A stretch of DNA of 44,245 nt from Mycobacteriales bacterium. GTDB taxonomy: Bacteria; Actinomycetota; Actinomycetes; Mycobacteriales; QHCD01. A model generated the notes under the pieces. The model was not told the origin of the DNA, searched no databases, and worked only from the letters and a program-made list of their open reading frames with translations. Position 1 is the first letter of the stretch; every line of letters begins with the position of its first letter. The stretch is taken from assembly GCA_036497565.1 (NCBI GenBank), contig DASXJE010000119.1, positions 1-44,245 of the forward strand, written 5' to 3'. The position numbers and the translations under genes are program-made. This document shows, in pieces, positions 16,279 through 25,860 of the stretch.

Positions 16279-17925
16279 ATGAGCATTCGCGCCAAGCTCC
16301 GCACCACACCCGGCTCGATGATCTGCGGCGGACGACGGCGTCGAGTGGTGTTCACGGTGCTGCTCGCGGCGGTGACGGCTGCAGGGTTCTGTGTCCCGGT
16401 CGCCGCCGCCGGCGCGGCGGACGCTCCCAGCCATACCGTCGTGGTGGCGCCGAACGGCGATGACGGCGCCGCCGGGACGGCGTCCCATCCGGTTGCCACC
16501 GTCGCGGAGGCCCTGCACCGGCTGCCCGCGGGCGGCACGGTCCTGCTCCGGGCGGGCCACTATGCCCAGCGGATCGCACTGGGTAGCGCGGCGCATGACC
16601 TGACGATCGGGGCCTTCGGCCACGAGCACGCGATTCTGGACGGCAGTGGGATGAAGCCCCCGGCCGGTCGTTCGGCCATGGTCATGATCGACGGCAGCAG
16701 CCGGATCACCGTGTCCGGCCTCGACATCACCGGATATGACACCGTCGGACTCCAAGCGGTGCCGATCGGGATCTACGTGCACGGCGGCGCATCACACATC
16801 ACGCTGTCGGGCGATCACGTCCACTCGATGGGCAATTACAACGGCACGCTCGGCAGCTTCGATCTCAACGCACACGGCATAGCCGCCTACGGAGACTCGC
16901 CGACGCATCCGATCCACGACCTGACCATCACGCGGGACGAGGTCGACCATCTCGCACTCGGCGCGAGCGAGTCGGTGGTCGTCAACGGCAATGTCGACGG
17001 CTGGCGGATCACCCACAACTCGATCCATGACAACAACAACATCGGAATCGACGCCATCGGCTTCGAGCCCACACTGACCGGCAAGTACCGCTACACCCAG
17101 GCCAACCGCGCCCGCAACGGCATCATCGCGGACAACACCGTGCGCAACATCATCTCGCGCGGAAATCCCGCGTATTACGAGGACGGCTCGTGGTGCAACT
17201 GTGCCGATGGCCTCTACATCGACGGCGGCTCGCACATCCGCGTCGAGCGTAACGTCATGTCCGGTGACGACATCGGCATCGAGGTCGCCGCTGAAAACCC
17301 CAGGGGTACCGCCGACCACGTCGTGGTCGCTGACAACTTCGTGCGGACCAGCGCGTTCACCGGGATAACCACGGGCGGCTACTGCAACGGCGCCGACGAC
17401 TGTGGCGGGGTGAAGACGGGGACCTCACACGACAACACATTCGTGAACAACACGCTTTATGCCAACAACACCCTCGATGACGGCTCGCCGCAGTTCCTGA
17501 TCCAGTACTACGCGTACCGGAACACCGTCGAGAACAACATCGTCTACGCGACGAACACCGACCACGTCGCGCTGGGAACCGTTCCCGGAGCGCAGCACGA
17601 CGGGCTGAGCACGCGCAACCACGTCGATCACAATCTCTACTACGCGACCGGCGGCGACCCGCGGCAGGCGTCGTTCGGTTCTCTCGGACAGACCTACACC
17701 GGGTTTGCGGCCTACCGGCGAGCGACGGGGCAGGACGCCCACAGCCGATTCGTCGCGCCGCGTCTGGTGGCACCAAAGAGCGGCGATCTGCACATAAGGG
17801 CCGACTCGCCGGCGATCGACTCCGGCGTCGCTCTGCCCGCCACCCTCGTCGGCCGCCTCGACATCGATCGACAGCCACGTGTCCAGGGCGGCCGCATCGA
17901 CATCGGTGCGGACGAGCGTCGATGA
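16279..17925 (+). CDS. Secreted right-handed parallel beta-helix protein
   Basis: A 548-residue exported protein. The signal peptide is RRRR at 19-22, a hydrophobic stretch to about 41, and PVAAAGA. Residues about 50-530 form a right-handed beta-helix, as in pectate lyases and polysaccharide-acting enzymes, with many Asn/Gly turn repeats (ITHNSIHDNNNIGIDAIGF, DGLYIDGGSHIRVERNVMSG) and the opening PNGDDGAAGTASHPVATVAEAL. The C-terminus (DIDRQPRVQGGRIDIGADE) is the common choice-of-anchor-like end of this group. It probably cleaves or binds a plant or microbial polysaccharide. No ribosome site is visible at ATG 16279. The GH4 gene follows after 16 bases. Confidence 0.85.
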   Translation: MSIRAKLRTTPGSMICGGRRRRVVFTVLLAAVTAAGFCVPVAAAGAADAPSHTVVVAPNGDDGAAGTASHPVATVAEALHRLPAGGTVLLRAGHYAQRIALGSAAHDLTIGAFGHEHAILDGSGMKPPAGRSAMVMIDGSSRITVSGLDITGYDTVGLQAVPIGIYVHGGASHITLSGDHVHSMGNYNGTLGSFDLNAHGIAAYGDSPTHPIHDLTITRDEVDHLALGASESVVVNGNVDGWRITHNSIHDNNNIGIDAIGFEPTLTGKYRYTQANRARNGIIADNTVRNIISRGNPAYYEDGSWCNCADGLYIDGGSHIRVERNVMSGDDIGIEVAAENPRGTADHVVVADNFVRTSAFTGITTGGYCNGADDCGGVKTGTSHDNTFVNNTLYANNTLDDGSPQFLIQYYAYRNTVENNIVYATNTDHVALGTVPGAQHDGLSTRNHVDHNLYYATGGDPRQASFGSLGQTYTGFAAYRRATGQDAHSRFVAPRLVAPKSGDLHIRADSPAIDSGVALPATLVGRLDIDRQPRVQGGRIDIGADERR

Positions 17926-17941
17926 CCAGCGAGGGATGACG

Positions 17942-19252
17942 ATGCCGACCACGATCAGCTTTCTCGGCGCCGGAAGCGTCGTCTTCACCCGCGAACTGCT
18001 GGCCGACATCATCGGTCTGGGCGACCTCGGCGAGCTGACAATCGCACTCCACGACATCAACGTCGACCGCCTCGAGACCGCCGAGGCGATTGCGCTCAGC
18101 ACGATCGAGCAGCTCGGTGGCAACGCCCGGGTGACCGCGACGACGGACCGGCGGACGGCACTCACCGGCGCCCAGTTCGTCATCAACACGATCCAGGTCG
18201 GGATGTACGACGCCACCGTCCGGGACTTCGAGGTCCCGGCCCGCTACGGCCTGCGACAGACGATCGCCGACACCGTCGGCATCGGTGGGATCTTCCGGGG
18301 CCTCCGTACCTTCGATGCCCTCGACGGGATCGCTGCCGACATGACCGAGGTCTGTCCGGACGCGTGGCTGCTCAACTACACCAACCCGATGGCGATGAAC
18401 GTCGCCTACCTGTCGGCGATCGCCCCACAGCTGAAGGTGATCGGGTTGTGTCACTCGGTCTACTGGACGGTCGTCGGGCTCTGCGAGATCGTCGGCGTCC
18501 CTTACGACGAGGTGACCTATCACAGCGCCGGGGTCAACCACCAGGCCTGGTTGCTGAAGTGGGAGCACGAGGGAAAGAGCCTCTATCCGCTCCTGGACGA
18601 GGCGATCGAGCGGGACCCGGAACTCCGTCGGCGCGTACGCGTGGACATGTACAAGCGGATCGGTTACTACCCGACCGAGACCTCGGAGCACTCGTCGGAA
18701 TACGTGGCCTGGTACCTGCACAACGACGCCGAGATTGCCCGGCTTCGCATTCCGGTCAGTGACTACGTCCAGATCAGCCAACAGAACCTTGCCGACTACG
18801 CGGACACCCGCCGGTTGGTCCTGGCCGGCAAGCTCCGTCCGCCGGAGCGAGACGCGACCGAATACGCGCCCCTGGTGATCCATAGCCTGCAGACCGGCAC
18901 GCCCCGGGTGATCTACGGCAATGTCCCCAATCACGGCCTGATCGACAACCTCCCGGCCGACTACACCGTCGAGGTGCCCACCGACATCGGGCCCGACGGG
19001 GTCCGGCCGCGGGCGGTCGGATCTCTTCCCGTCCAGTGCGCCGCACTCAACGCTCCCTACGTCGGTACGGGAAGCCTGACCGTCGCGGCCGCGCTGCGCG
19101 GGGATCCACGCCTGGTCCGCCAGGCCGCGATGGTCGACGCCAACACCGCCGCGACGCTGTCGGTCGACCAGATCTGGGCGCTGTGCAACGAGCTCACGGC
19201 GGCACACGGCGACCTCATCCGCGAGTCTCTCCGCGAACCCGTCGTACCGTGA
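17942..19252 (+). CDS. Family 4 glycoside hydrolase, alpha-galactosidase (MelA) type
   Basis: A 436-residue cytosolic GH4 enzyme. These use NAD+ and a divalent metal in an oxidation-elimination mechanism. NAD-binding is by FLGAGSVVF at the N-terminus. Metal ligands are Cys170 and His200 (SAGVNHQAW). The Cys motif reads CHSV, the version linked in GH4 to alpha-galactosidases; phospho-glycosidases carry CNVP or CDMP. Activity on alpha-galacturonides is an alternative given the uronate genes nearby. I prefer ATG 17942 (GAGGG six bases upstream) to ATG 17936. It sits between a beta-helix protein and a sugar importer. Confidence 0.92.
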   Translation: MPTTISFLGAGSVVFTRELLADIIGLGDLGELTIALHDINVDRLETAEAIALSTIEQLGGNARVTATTDRRTALTGAQFVINTIQVGMYDATVRDFEVPARYGLRQTIADTVGIGGIFRGLRTFDALDGIAADMTEVCPDAWLLNYTNPMAMNVAYLSAIAPQLKVIGLCHSVYWTVVGLCEIVGVPYDEVTYHSAGVNHQAWLLKWEHEGKSLYPLLDEAIERDPELRRRVRVDMYKRIGYYPTETSEHSSEYVAWYLHNDAEIARLRIPVSDYVQISQQNLADYADTRRLVLAGKLRPPERDATEYAPLVIHSLQTGTPRVIYGNVPNHGLIDNLPADYTVEVPTDIGPDGVRPRAVGSLPVQCAALNAPYVGTGSLTVAAALRGDPRLVRQAAMVDANTAATLSVDQIWALCNELTAAHGDLIRESLREPVVP

Positions 19253-19299
19253 CAATGGTGTTCAGCCGGACGCGCCGCAGAATTGCGCAGCCTCGTCCA

Positions 19300-19328
19300 T
19301 TGAATCGTGCACGAACCTGTTCTTACCT
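19300..19328 (+). promoter_or_regulatory. Candidate promoter with operator for the first sugar ABC operon
   Basis: TTGAAT (19300-19305) and TTACCT (19323-19328) are 17 bases apart. Between them lies the split half-site pair GAAC-CT-GTTC at 19313-19322. Similar CGAAC/TGTTC half-sites flank the DeoR gene start, which suggests that DeoR represses here. Found by eye. Confidence 0.35.
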
Positions 19329-19397
19329 GCACTACGGTAAGGCGTCGGATTGGTCGATCGCGGCGGCGAGTGCCGCTTCGGGTAGGAGCTATAGCTC

Positions 19398-20684
19398 ATG
19401 AAGAAACGTCTCGGTCTATGCCTACCCGCTATTGTCGCCGCAGCAGCGCTCGCCCTGGCCGCCTGCAGCAGCGGCAGTGACAGCAGCGCGAGCGGCGGAG
19501 TCACCAAGATCGTGGTGTGGCACGGCTACATCGATGTCGAAGGCAAGGCCTTCAACTCGATGGTGAAGCAGTTCGAAAAGAGCCACCCCAACATCCAGGT
19601 CTCCAGCCTCGAGTCGACCAACGACTATGCGCTGCAGAAGGTGCTGACCGCCGTCCGCGGCGGGACGCCGCCGGACATCGCCTACATGTACGGCTCTTGG
19701 TCGCCCAACATCGCCAAGATCCCCCAGCTGGTCGACCTCTCCAGCACCGTCAAGGGAGCGGGGTGGAACTGGAACGACTTCTACCCGGGAGAACGAGCGA
19801 CAGCGACGGTCGGCAGCAAGATCGTGGGTGTTCCGGCGCTGGTGGACAACCTCGCCATCGTCTACAACAAGAAGCTCTTCGCCCAGGCAGGCGTTTCTCC
19901 GCCCACCCCCAGCTGGACCTGGACCGACTTCCGCAATGCCGCGGCCAAGCTGACCGACAAGTCGAAGGGCCAGTTCGGCTGGTACTTCCCGGCGGATGCG
20001 AGCGAGGACTCGGTGTGGCACTACGAGGCCATGCTCTGGGAGGCCGGGGGAAACATCCTCAACCCGGACAACACGAAGGCGGCGTTCGACTCGCCGGAGG
20101 GCATCAAGGCCCTCACCACGTTGCAACAGATGGCTCAGGACAAGTCCGTATACATCGACACGTCCAACACCAAGGGCTCGCAACTGATGAATGCCGGCAA
20201 GATCGGCATGATGGTGACCGGGCCGTGGGACCTCAGCTCGTTGCCCAACATCTCCTACGGCGTGCAGATCATGCCGACCTATCCGGGTTCTCCGGGCGGG
20301 CATCAGACGATCTCCGGACCGGACAACTGGGTCGTGTTCAACAACGGGTCGGCGCAGACGCAAGCCGCGGAGACCTTCCTGAAGTGGCTCACCGCCCCGG
20401 CTCAGATCAAGACGTTCTCCCGGGCCACCGGTGATCTGCCGACCCGCGCCTCGGTCGGAGACGAGCCGGGATTCGTCAAGGAGCTCAACGACAACCTGCC
20501 CGGAACCGCTGCCTTCGTGGCGAATCTGGCCAACGCGAAGAAGGCCCGGCCACAGGTAACCCAGTACCCCAAGATCTCTGAGGCCCTCGGCAACGAGATC
20601 GTCGCGGTCCTCCTCGGGAAGGCCACCCCCGCGGCCGCTCTCAAGGCAGCGGCGGCAGAGACGAACCAGGCACTCACGGGATGA
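19398..20684 (+). CDS. ABC transporter substrate-binding lipoprotein (sugar)
   Basis: A 428-residue extracellular solute-binding protein, family 1. The lipoprotein signal ends LALAAC, with the lipidated Cys at residue 23. The mature protein has the typical early IVVWHGYIDVEGKAFNSMVKQF and the family region PPDIAYMYGSWSPNIAKI. It would capture a mono- or oligosaccharide, probably the product of the upstream beta-helix enzyme and the substrate of the GH4 enzyme. It is the first gene of a binding protein-permease-permease-ATPase run; the stop overlaps the next start (ATGA). Confidence 0.95.
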   Translation: MKKRLGLCLPAIVAAAALALAACSSGSDSSASGGVTKIVVWHGYIDVEGKAFNSMVKQFEKSHPNIQVSSLESTNDYALQKVLTAVRGGTPPDIAYMYGSWSPNIAKIPQLVDLSSTVKGAGWNWNDFYPGERATATVGSKIVGVPALVDNLAIVYNKKLFAQAGVSPPTPSWTWTDFRNAAAKLTDKSKGQFGWYFPADASEDSVWHYEAMLWEAGGNILNPDNTKAAFDSPEGIKALTTLQQMAQDKSVYIDTSNTKGSQLMNAGKIGMMVTGPWDLSSLPNISYGVQIMPTYPGSPGGHQTISGPDNWVVFNNGSAQTQAAETFLKWLTAPAQIKTFSRATGDLPTRASVGDEPGFVKELNDNLPGTAAFVANLANAKKARPQVTQYPKISEALGNEIVAVLLGKATPAAALKAAAAETNQALTG

Positions 20685-21601
20685 CGGCGACGGCCCGCGC
20701 CGGTCGGGTGACTCCGCTGCGTCGGCTGGCGCGCTCCGAGTCGACGACCGGCTGGGCCTTTGCCAGCCCGGCGGTGATCGTGATCGCCATCTTCGGGCTG
20801 CTTCCGGTGCTGTGGTCGCTGAAGCTCTCCTTTCAGCATTCGGACCTGCTCACCCCCGACACGCCATGGGTGGGGGCGAAGAACTACCGCCAACTGTTCC
20901 ACGACCCGCTGTTCGCCGGCGCGGTCGAGCACACGATCATCTACACAGCGCTGTTCGTGCCAGGGACGATGATCGTCGGACTGTTGATCGCCGTCGCGAT
21001 GAACCGGCCGTTGCGGTTCATCTCGGTCTACCGGACCGCGGCCTACGTCACGATGGCCGTCTCGTCGATCTCCGAAGGCATCATCTTTCTCTGGCTGACC
21101 GACCCGAGCTACGGCCTGGTCAACTCGGCGCTGAACGTCGTCGGTATCAGTTCCCAGCCGTTCCTCTCCAGTCCGTCGCAGGCGCTGTACGTGATCGTGG
21201 CCATGACGATCTGGGGCTGGACCGGATTCGGGGTCGTCGTCTACCTGGCCGCGCTCCAGGGCGTACCCGCGGAACTGCAGGAAGCGGCGGCGATCGACGG
21301 CGCGAAGCCCTTCGCCATCTTCCGGACCATCACCCTCCCGCTGCTCAGCCCGGCGAGCCTCTTTTTGCTCGTCTGGCTGACGATCAACGCCCTGCAGCTC
21401 TTCGACGAGGTCTACCTGACCACCCGCGGCGGGCCGCTGCACGCCACGAACGTGATCGTCTACTACCTGTGGGACCAGGCATTCCAGCAGTTCAACGCCG
21501 GGTTCGCCGCCGCGATGGCATACGTGCTCTTCCTCATCATCGTGATCATCACAGCCATTCAGTTCCGTATCGGCAAGCGTTACGTGCACTACAGCTCATG
21601 A
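20681..21601 (+). CDS. ABC sugar transporter permease, MalF/UgpA type
   Basis: A 306-residue inner-membrane permease with about six transmembrane segments, the first at WAFASPAVIVIAIFGLLPVL. The cytoplasmic EAA loop, the contact site for the ATPase, is EAAAIDGAKPFAIFRTITLP. Start overlaps the binding protein stop and stop overlaps the next permease start (ATGA both times), so the module is tightly coupled. Confidence 0.94.
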   Translation: MTATARAGRVTPLRRLARSESTTGWAFASPAVIVIAIFGLLPVLWSLKLSFQHSDLLTPDTPWVGAKNYRQLFHDPLFAGAVEHTIIYTALFVPGTMIVGLLIAVAMNRPLRFISVYRTAAYVTMAVSSISEGIIFLWLTDPSYGLVNSALNVVGISSQPFLSSPSQALYVIVAMTIWGWTGFGVVVYLAALQGVPAELQEAAAIDGAKPFAIFRTITLPLLSPASLFLLVWLTINALQLFDEVYLTTRGGPLHATNVIVYYLWDQAFQQFNAGFAAAMAYVLFLIIVIITAIQFRIGKRYVHYSS

Positions 21602-22512
21602 GCACATACACCGAGGCGGTCAGCGGGGCACCGTCCGAAGCCGCCGGCACAGCCGGACCGACGCCGCGGCGTAGGTGGCCGTTGCCGTTCAGTCCGTGGC
21701 ATCTGGTCCTGATCCCGACGTCGTTCATCTTGCTGATCCCACTTCTGTGGATGCTGATCACCTCGTTCGAGACCCCGTCAGAGGCTCAGCAGTTTCCGCC
21801 GGTCTTGATCCCGTCGAAGATCCGCCCACAGAACTACGTCGACGCGTGGAATACGGCGCCCTTCGGGCACTTCTTTCTCAACAGCATCGCGGTCGCCCTG
21901 GTGGTCGTGGTGAGCAATCTGATCCTGTGCAGCTTCGCCGGATACGCCTTCGCCCGGCTGAAGTTCCTGGGCCGCGGGATCCTGTTCATCGTCGTGATGG
22001 CCACACTGATGGTGCCGTTCCAGGTGACGATGATCCCGGAGTTCCTGATCGTGAAGTGGTTCGGGGACAACATCTGGGCACAGCTCGGCATCAACCACAT
22101 CGGGGCGCTGATGCTCCCCAACCTGGCGACCGCATTCGGGATCTTCTTCCTCCGGCAGTTCTTCCAGACCGTGCCGGTGGAGTTGGAGGAGGCCGCGCGG
22201 ATCGACGGAACCTCCCGGGTCGGTGTGGTCTTCAAGATTCTGCTGCCGTTGTCGCTGCCGGCGTTGTCGACGTTGGCGGCCCTGACGTTCCTGACCTCCT
22301 GGAACGACTTCCTGTGGCCTCTCATCGTGATCACCGCGCAGAACAACATGACGGTGCCACTCGGCCTCACCTACTTCCAGGGCACCCACGCGACCCAGTG
22401 GACGCTGCTGATGGCCGGCAACGTGATGAGTCTCGTGCCGATGGTGCTGGTGTTCTTCGCCGCACAGCGGTATTTCGTCAGGTCGGTCGCAGCGACCGGG
22501 CTCAAAGGCTGA
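21598..22512 (+). CDS. ABC sugar transporter permease, MalG/UgpE type
   Basis: A 304-residue permease partner. A cytoplasmic Pro/Arg N-terminus is followed by about six transmembrane helices. The EAA loop is EAARIDGTSRVGVVFKILLP. The C-terminal FAAQRYFVRSVAATGLKG is typical of MalG-type subunits. The start ATG 21598 overlaps the previous stop. The same frame is open far upstream, but only as a shadow of the first permease. Confidence 0.94.
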   Translation: MSTYTEAVSGAPSEAAGTAGPTPRRRWPLPFSPWHLVLIPTSFILLIPLLWMLITSFETPSEAQQFPPVLIPSKIRPQNYVDAWNTAPFGHFFLNSIAVALVVVVSNLILCSFAGYAFARLKFLGRGILFIVVMATLMVPFQVTMIPEFLIVKWFGDNIWAQLGINHIGALMLPNLATAFGIFFLRQFFQTVPVELEEAARIDGTSRVGVVFKILLPLSLPALSTLAALTFLTSWNDFLWPLIVITAQNNMTVPLGLTYFQGTHATQWTLLMAGNVMSLVPMVLVFFAAQRYFVRSVAATGLKG

Positions 22513-22536
22513 GGCGCGGGACGAAGGGAAGCAACA

Positions 22537-23644
<1,108 letters not shown>

Positions 23645-23655
<11 letters not shown>

Positions 23656-24400
23656 TCACCTTGACCCCGGCGGATTCGAGGTCCGCGAGGGCGGTCTCGC
23701 CGATCTCGCCGTCGGTGACGAGGTCGCTGACGGCGTCGATGCCGCAGATCCGGGCGAAGGTGACCCGGCCGATCTTGCTGGAGTCGGCGATGACCACCGA
23801 ACGCCGAGCCTGGCGGATGAAGGCCGCGTCGGTATGGGCCTCCATCTCGTCGTGGGTGGTGCATCCCTCCGCGACGGTGAGCCCATCGGCCCCGACGAAC
23901 GCGAGATCCAGGTGGTACTGCGCGAGCATCGTCTCGGCGGCCGGGCCGACCAGCTCGTAGGACGCGTGCCGGGCATTGCCGCCGATGACGACAAGTCGGA
24001 TGTTGGGTCGCAGCACCAATTCGGCGGCGATGTTCAAGGCGTTGGTCACGACCGTGATGCCGACCCGATCGGCAAGTGCCCGGGCGACCTCGGTGCCGGT
24101 GGTGCCCCCTGTCATGCCAACGACGGCGCCGTCCTCGACGAGCTTTGCGGCCATCATTCCGATCTGGCGCTTCTCGGGCTGACGCCGCGCTGCCTTGTAC
24201 CGAATCGGCAGTTCGAGGCCGACGCTGTTGGCGATCGCCCCGCCGTGGGTGCGGACCAGGAGGCCCTGCTCGTGCAGGGCGTGCAGGTCGCGTCGGATCG
24301 TGGCCCCGGAGACGCCGAGCTCGTCCGCGAGCTGGGCGACGTCGACGCTGCCGTGCTCGGCGATGTAATCAAGAACTGCGCTCATTCGCTCTGCCCGCAT
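23645..24400 (-). CDS. DeoR family transcriptional regulator
   Basis: A 251-residue regulator. The N-terminal helix-turn-helix is VDVAQLADELGVSGATIRRD, followed by the family HGGA segment (RTHGGAIANSVGLE). The C-terminal sugar-phosphate sensor domain (from about residue 75) carries GMTGGTTGTEVARAL, VIGGNARHASYELVGP and VIADSSKIGR. The effector is probably a phosphorylated sugar from the pathway encoded alongside. ATG 24400 lies seven bases after TAGGAT, a leaderless layout; an upstream start at 24445 lacks similarity. It converges on the ATPase gene and likely controls the adjacent importer. Confidence 0.93.
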
Positions 24401-24407
24401 GCAGAAC

Positions 24408-24413
24408 ATCCTA
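24408..24413 (-). promoter_or_regulatory. -10 box for the leaderless deoR-type transcript
   Basis: TAGGAT on the minus strand, seven bases before ATG 24400. No good -35 hexamer is visible. The palindrome at 24432-24457 sits just upstream, in the position expected for autoregulation. Confidence 0.5.
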
Positions 24414-24431
24414 GCTGGGGATGCGCAGGTT

Positions 24432-24457
24432 TGTTCGATTCGCACACAGACCGAACA
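24432..24457. promoter_or_regulatory. Inverted repeat, candidate DeoR operator
   Basis: TGTTCG at 24432-24437 and CGAACA at 24452-24457 form a perfect inverted pair two helical turns apart, upstream of the DeoR gene. The half-sites resemble the CGAAC/TGTTC elements in the importer promoter at 19313-19322. Binding by the DeoR protein is an inference. Confidence 0.4.
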
Positions 24458-24483
24458 TCCCGCGATCGGCCTCGGCGCGGCGC

Positions 24484-25860
24484 TCAGTCCGCCCGGAGAC
24501 CGTCGGCTGCGGCGACTATCGCGTCGACCAGCTTCTCGTCGTCGACCAAAGCCGGCGCCACCTCGCCGAGTACGACGCGGGTCGCCTCCGGCAGCGGCCC
24601 GGCCACCCGGGGCACCAGATCGTCGGCCCGTGGATCGCGGACCTCGCCGGTCCGCAGGTGGATCAGCCAGCCGGCCAGCGCCTGCACCGCGGCGGCGGGC
24701 AGCCGGCCGGCTGCGCGTTCGCGCTCCAGCACCGGCACCACCCGGAACGGCAGTTTCTGCGAGCCGTCACCGGCGATCTGCCGGAGGTTGTGCTCGATCC
24801 GCGGATTCTCGAACCGGTCGACCAGCGCCGCCCGGTAGGCCGCCACCTCGTCCGCGGCCAAGGGAAGGAGCGCGCCCGCGGTGTCCCACCACTGCTCGAT
24901 CCAGTCCCGGCAGACGGGGTCGGCCATCGCAACGGCGACGGTACGGTGACCCCGCGCGAGGCCGTCGTAGGCCAGCAGGGAGTGCGCGCCGTTGAGCAGC
25001 CAGAGTTTGCGGAGCTCGAACGGCGTGACGTCGTCGACGATCCGTGCGCCGACCGTCTCCCACGCCGGCCGCCGGTCGGGAAGGCCGCCGCTCTCGACCA
25101 CCCATTCGGCGAACGGCTCGGTGACGACCGGCGTGTGGTCGTCCAGGCCGATCAGGCCGGACACCGTGTCCCGATCGGCGTCGGTGGTGGCCGGCGTGAT
25201 CCGGTCCACCATGGTCGAGACGAAACCGACCTGCTCGTCGATCCAGTCCCGAAGGTCCGGGTCCACGGCGCCGGCGAGGTCGAGCACCACGCGGCGGGTC
25301 GCCGGGCCGTTGTCGGAAAGGTTGTCGCACGGCACGATCGCGACCGGGCCGGCGTCGGCGTCGCGACGACCGGCTAAGGCCGCGACGAGCCGCCCCGGCA
25401 CGGTGACCGGGATGCCACCCGACGTACGCAGGGCCGCGATGTCCGCGGTCACCTCGGGATCGTCGCGATCGATTCCTCCGTCGGGGGAGCGGCGGTATCC
25501 GGCCTCGGTCACCGTGAGGGTGACGATCGTGACCGCCGGATCGCGCAGGTGGCGACACAACGCCTCGACATCCGCGCCGTCGTAGGCCGCCGAGATGCTC
25601 GTGATGATCTCGGCCTGATCGCCTTCGCGACCGCGCACCAGAAGCGTGTAAAGGCCGTCCTGATCGCCGAGCACCGTCGCGGCATCGGGTCGGCGGCCGG
25701 TGAACGCGGCGATCCCCACCGCCTGCCCGGACTCGCTGTTGGCGAGGTGGGTGTACCAGGCCTGGTGCGCCCGGTGGAACGCGCCGAGTCCTATGTGGAC
25801 GACGCCGATCGGTGCGGCCGCGCCGACCTCGGCGCTCGAGCGGGTGAGGCGTGCGGTCAC
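24484..25860 (-). CDS. uxuB: Fructuronate/tagaturonate reductase (mannitol dehydrogenase family)
   Basis: A 458-residue polyol-specific long-chain dehydrogenase. The nucleotide-binding N-terminus is VVHIGLGAFHRAHQAWY. The catalytic signature is RKLWLLNGAHSLLAY, with the Lys, Asn and His of the family. Mid-protein VPCDNLSDNGPATRRVVLDL is typical of UxuB-type enzymes. It reduces D-fructuronate to D-mannonate with NADH; mannitol oxidation is the main alternative, disfavoured by the coupling to uxaC. The GTG start overlaps the uxaC stop (4 bases). It is the last gene of the LacI-uxaC-uxuB unit. Confidence 0.9.
   Translation of the reverse strand: MTARLTRSSAEVGAAAPIGVVHIGLGAFHRAHQAWYTHLANSESGQAVGIAAFTGRRPDAATVLGDQDGLYTLLVRGREGDQAEIITSISAAYDGADVEALCRHLRDPAVTIVTLTVTEAGYRRSPDGGIDRDDPEVTADIAALRTSGGIPVTVPGRLVAALAGRRDADAGPVAIVPCDNLSDNGPATRRVVLDLAGAVDPDLRDWIDEQVGFVSTMVDRITPATTDADRDTVSGLIGLDDHTPVVTEPFAEWVVESGGLPDRRPAWETVGARIVDDVTPFELRKLWLLNGAHSLLAYDGLARGHRTVAVAMADPVCRDWIEQWWDTAGALLPLAADEVAAYRAALVDRFENPRIEHNLRQIAGDGSQKLPFRVVPVLERERAAGRLPAAAVQALAGWLIHLRTGEVRDPRADDLVPRVAGPLPEATRVVLGEVAPALVDDEKLVDAIVAAADGLRAD

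Noticed and set aside
17357-19255. 632-codon frame antisense to the GH4 gene and the end of the beta-helix gene
   Set aside because: Low-complexity ending and no domain; shadow of two well-supported genes.
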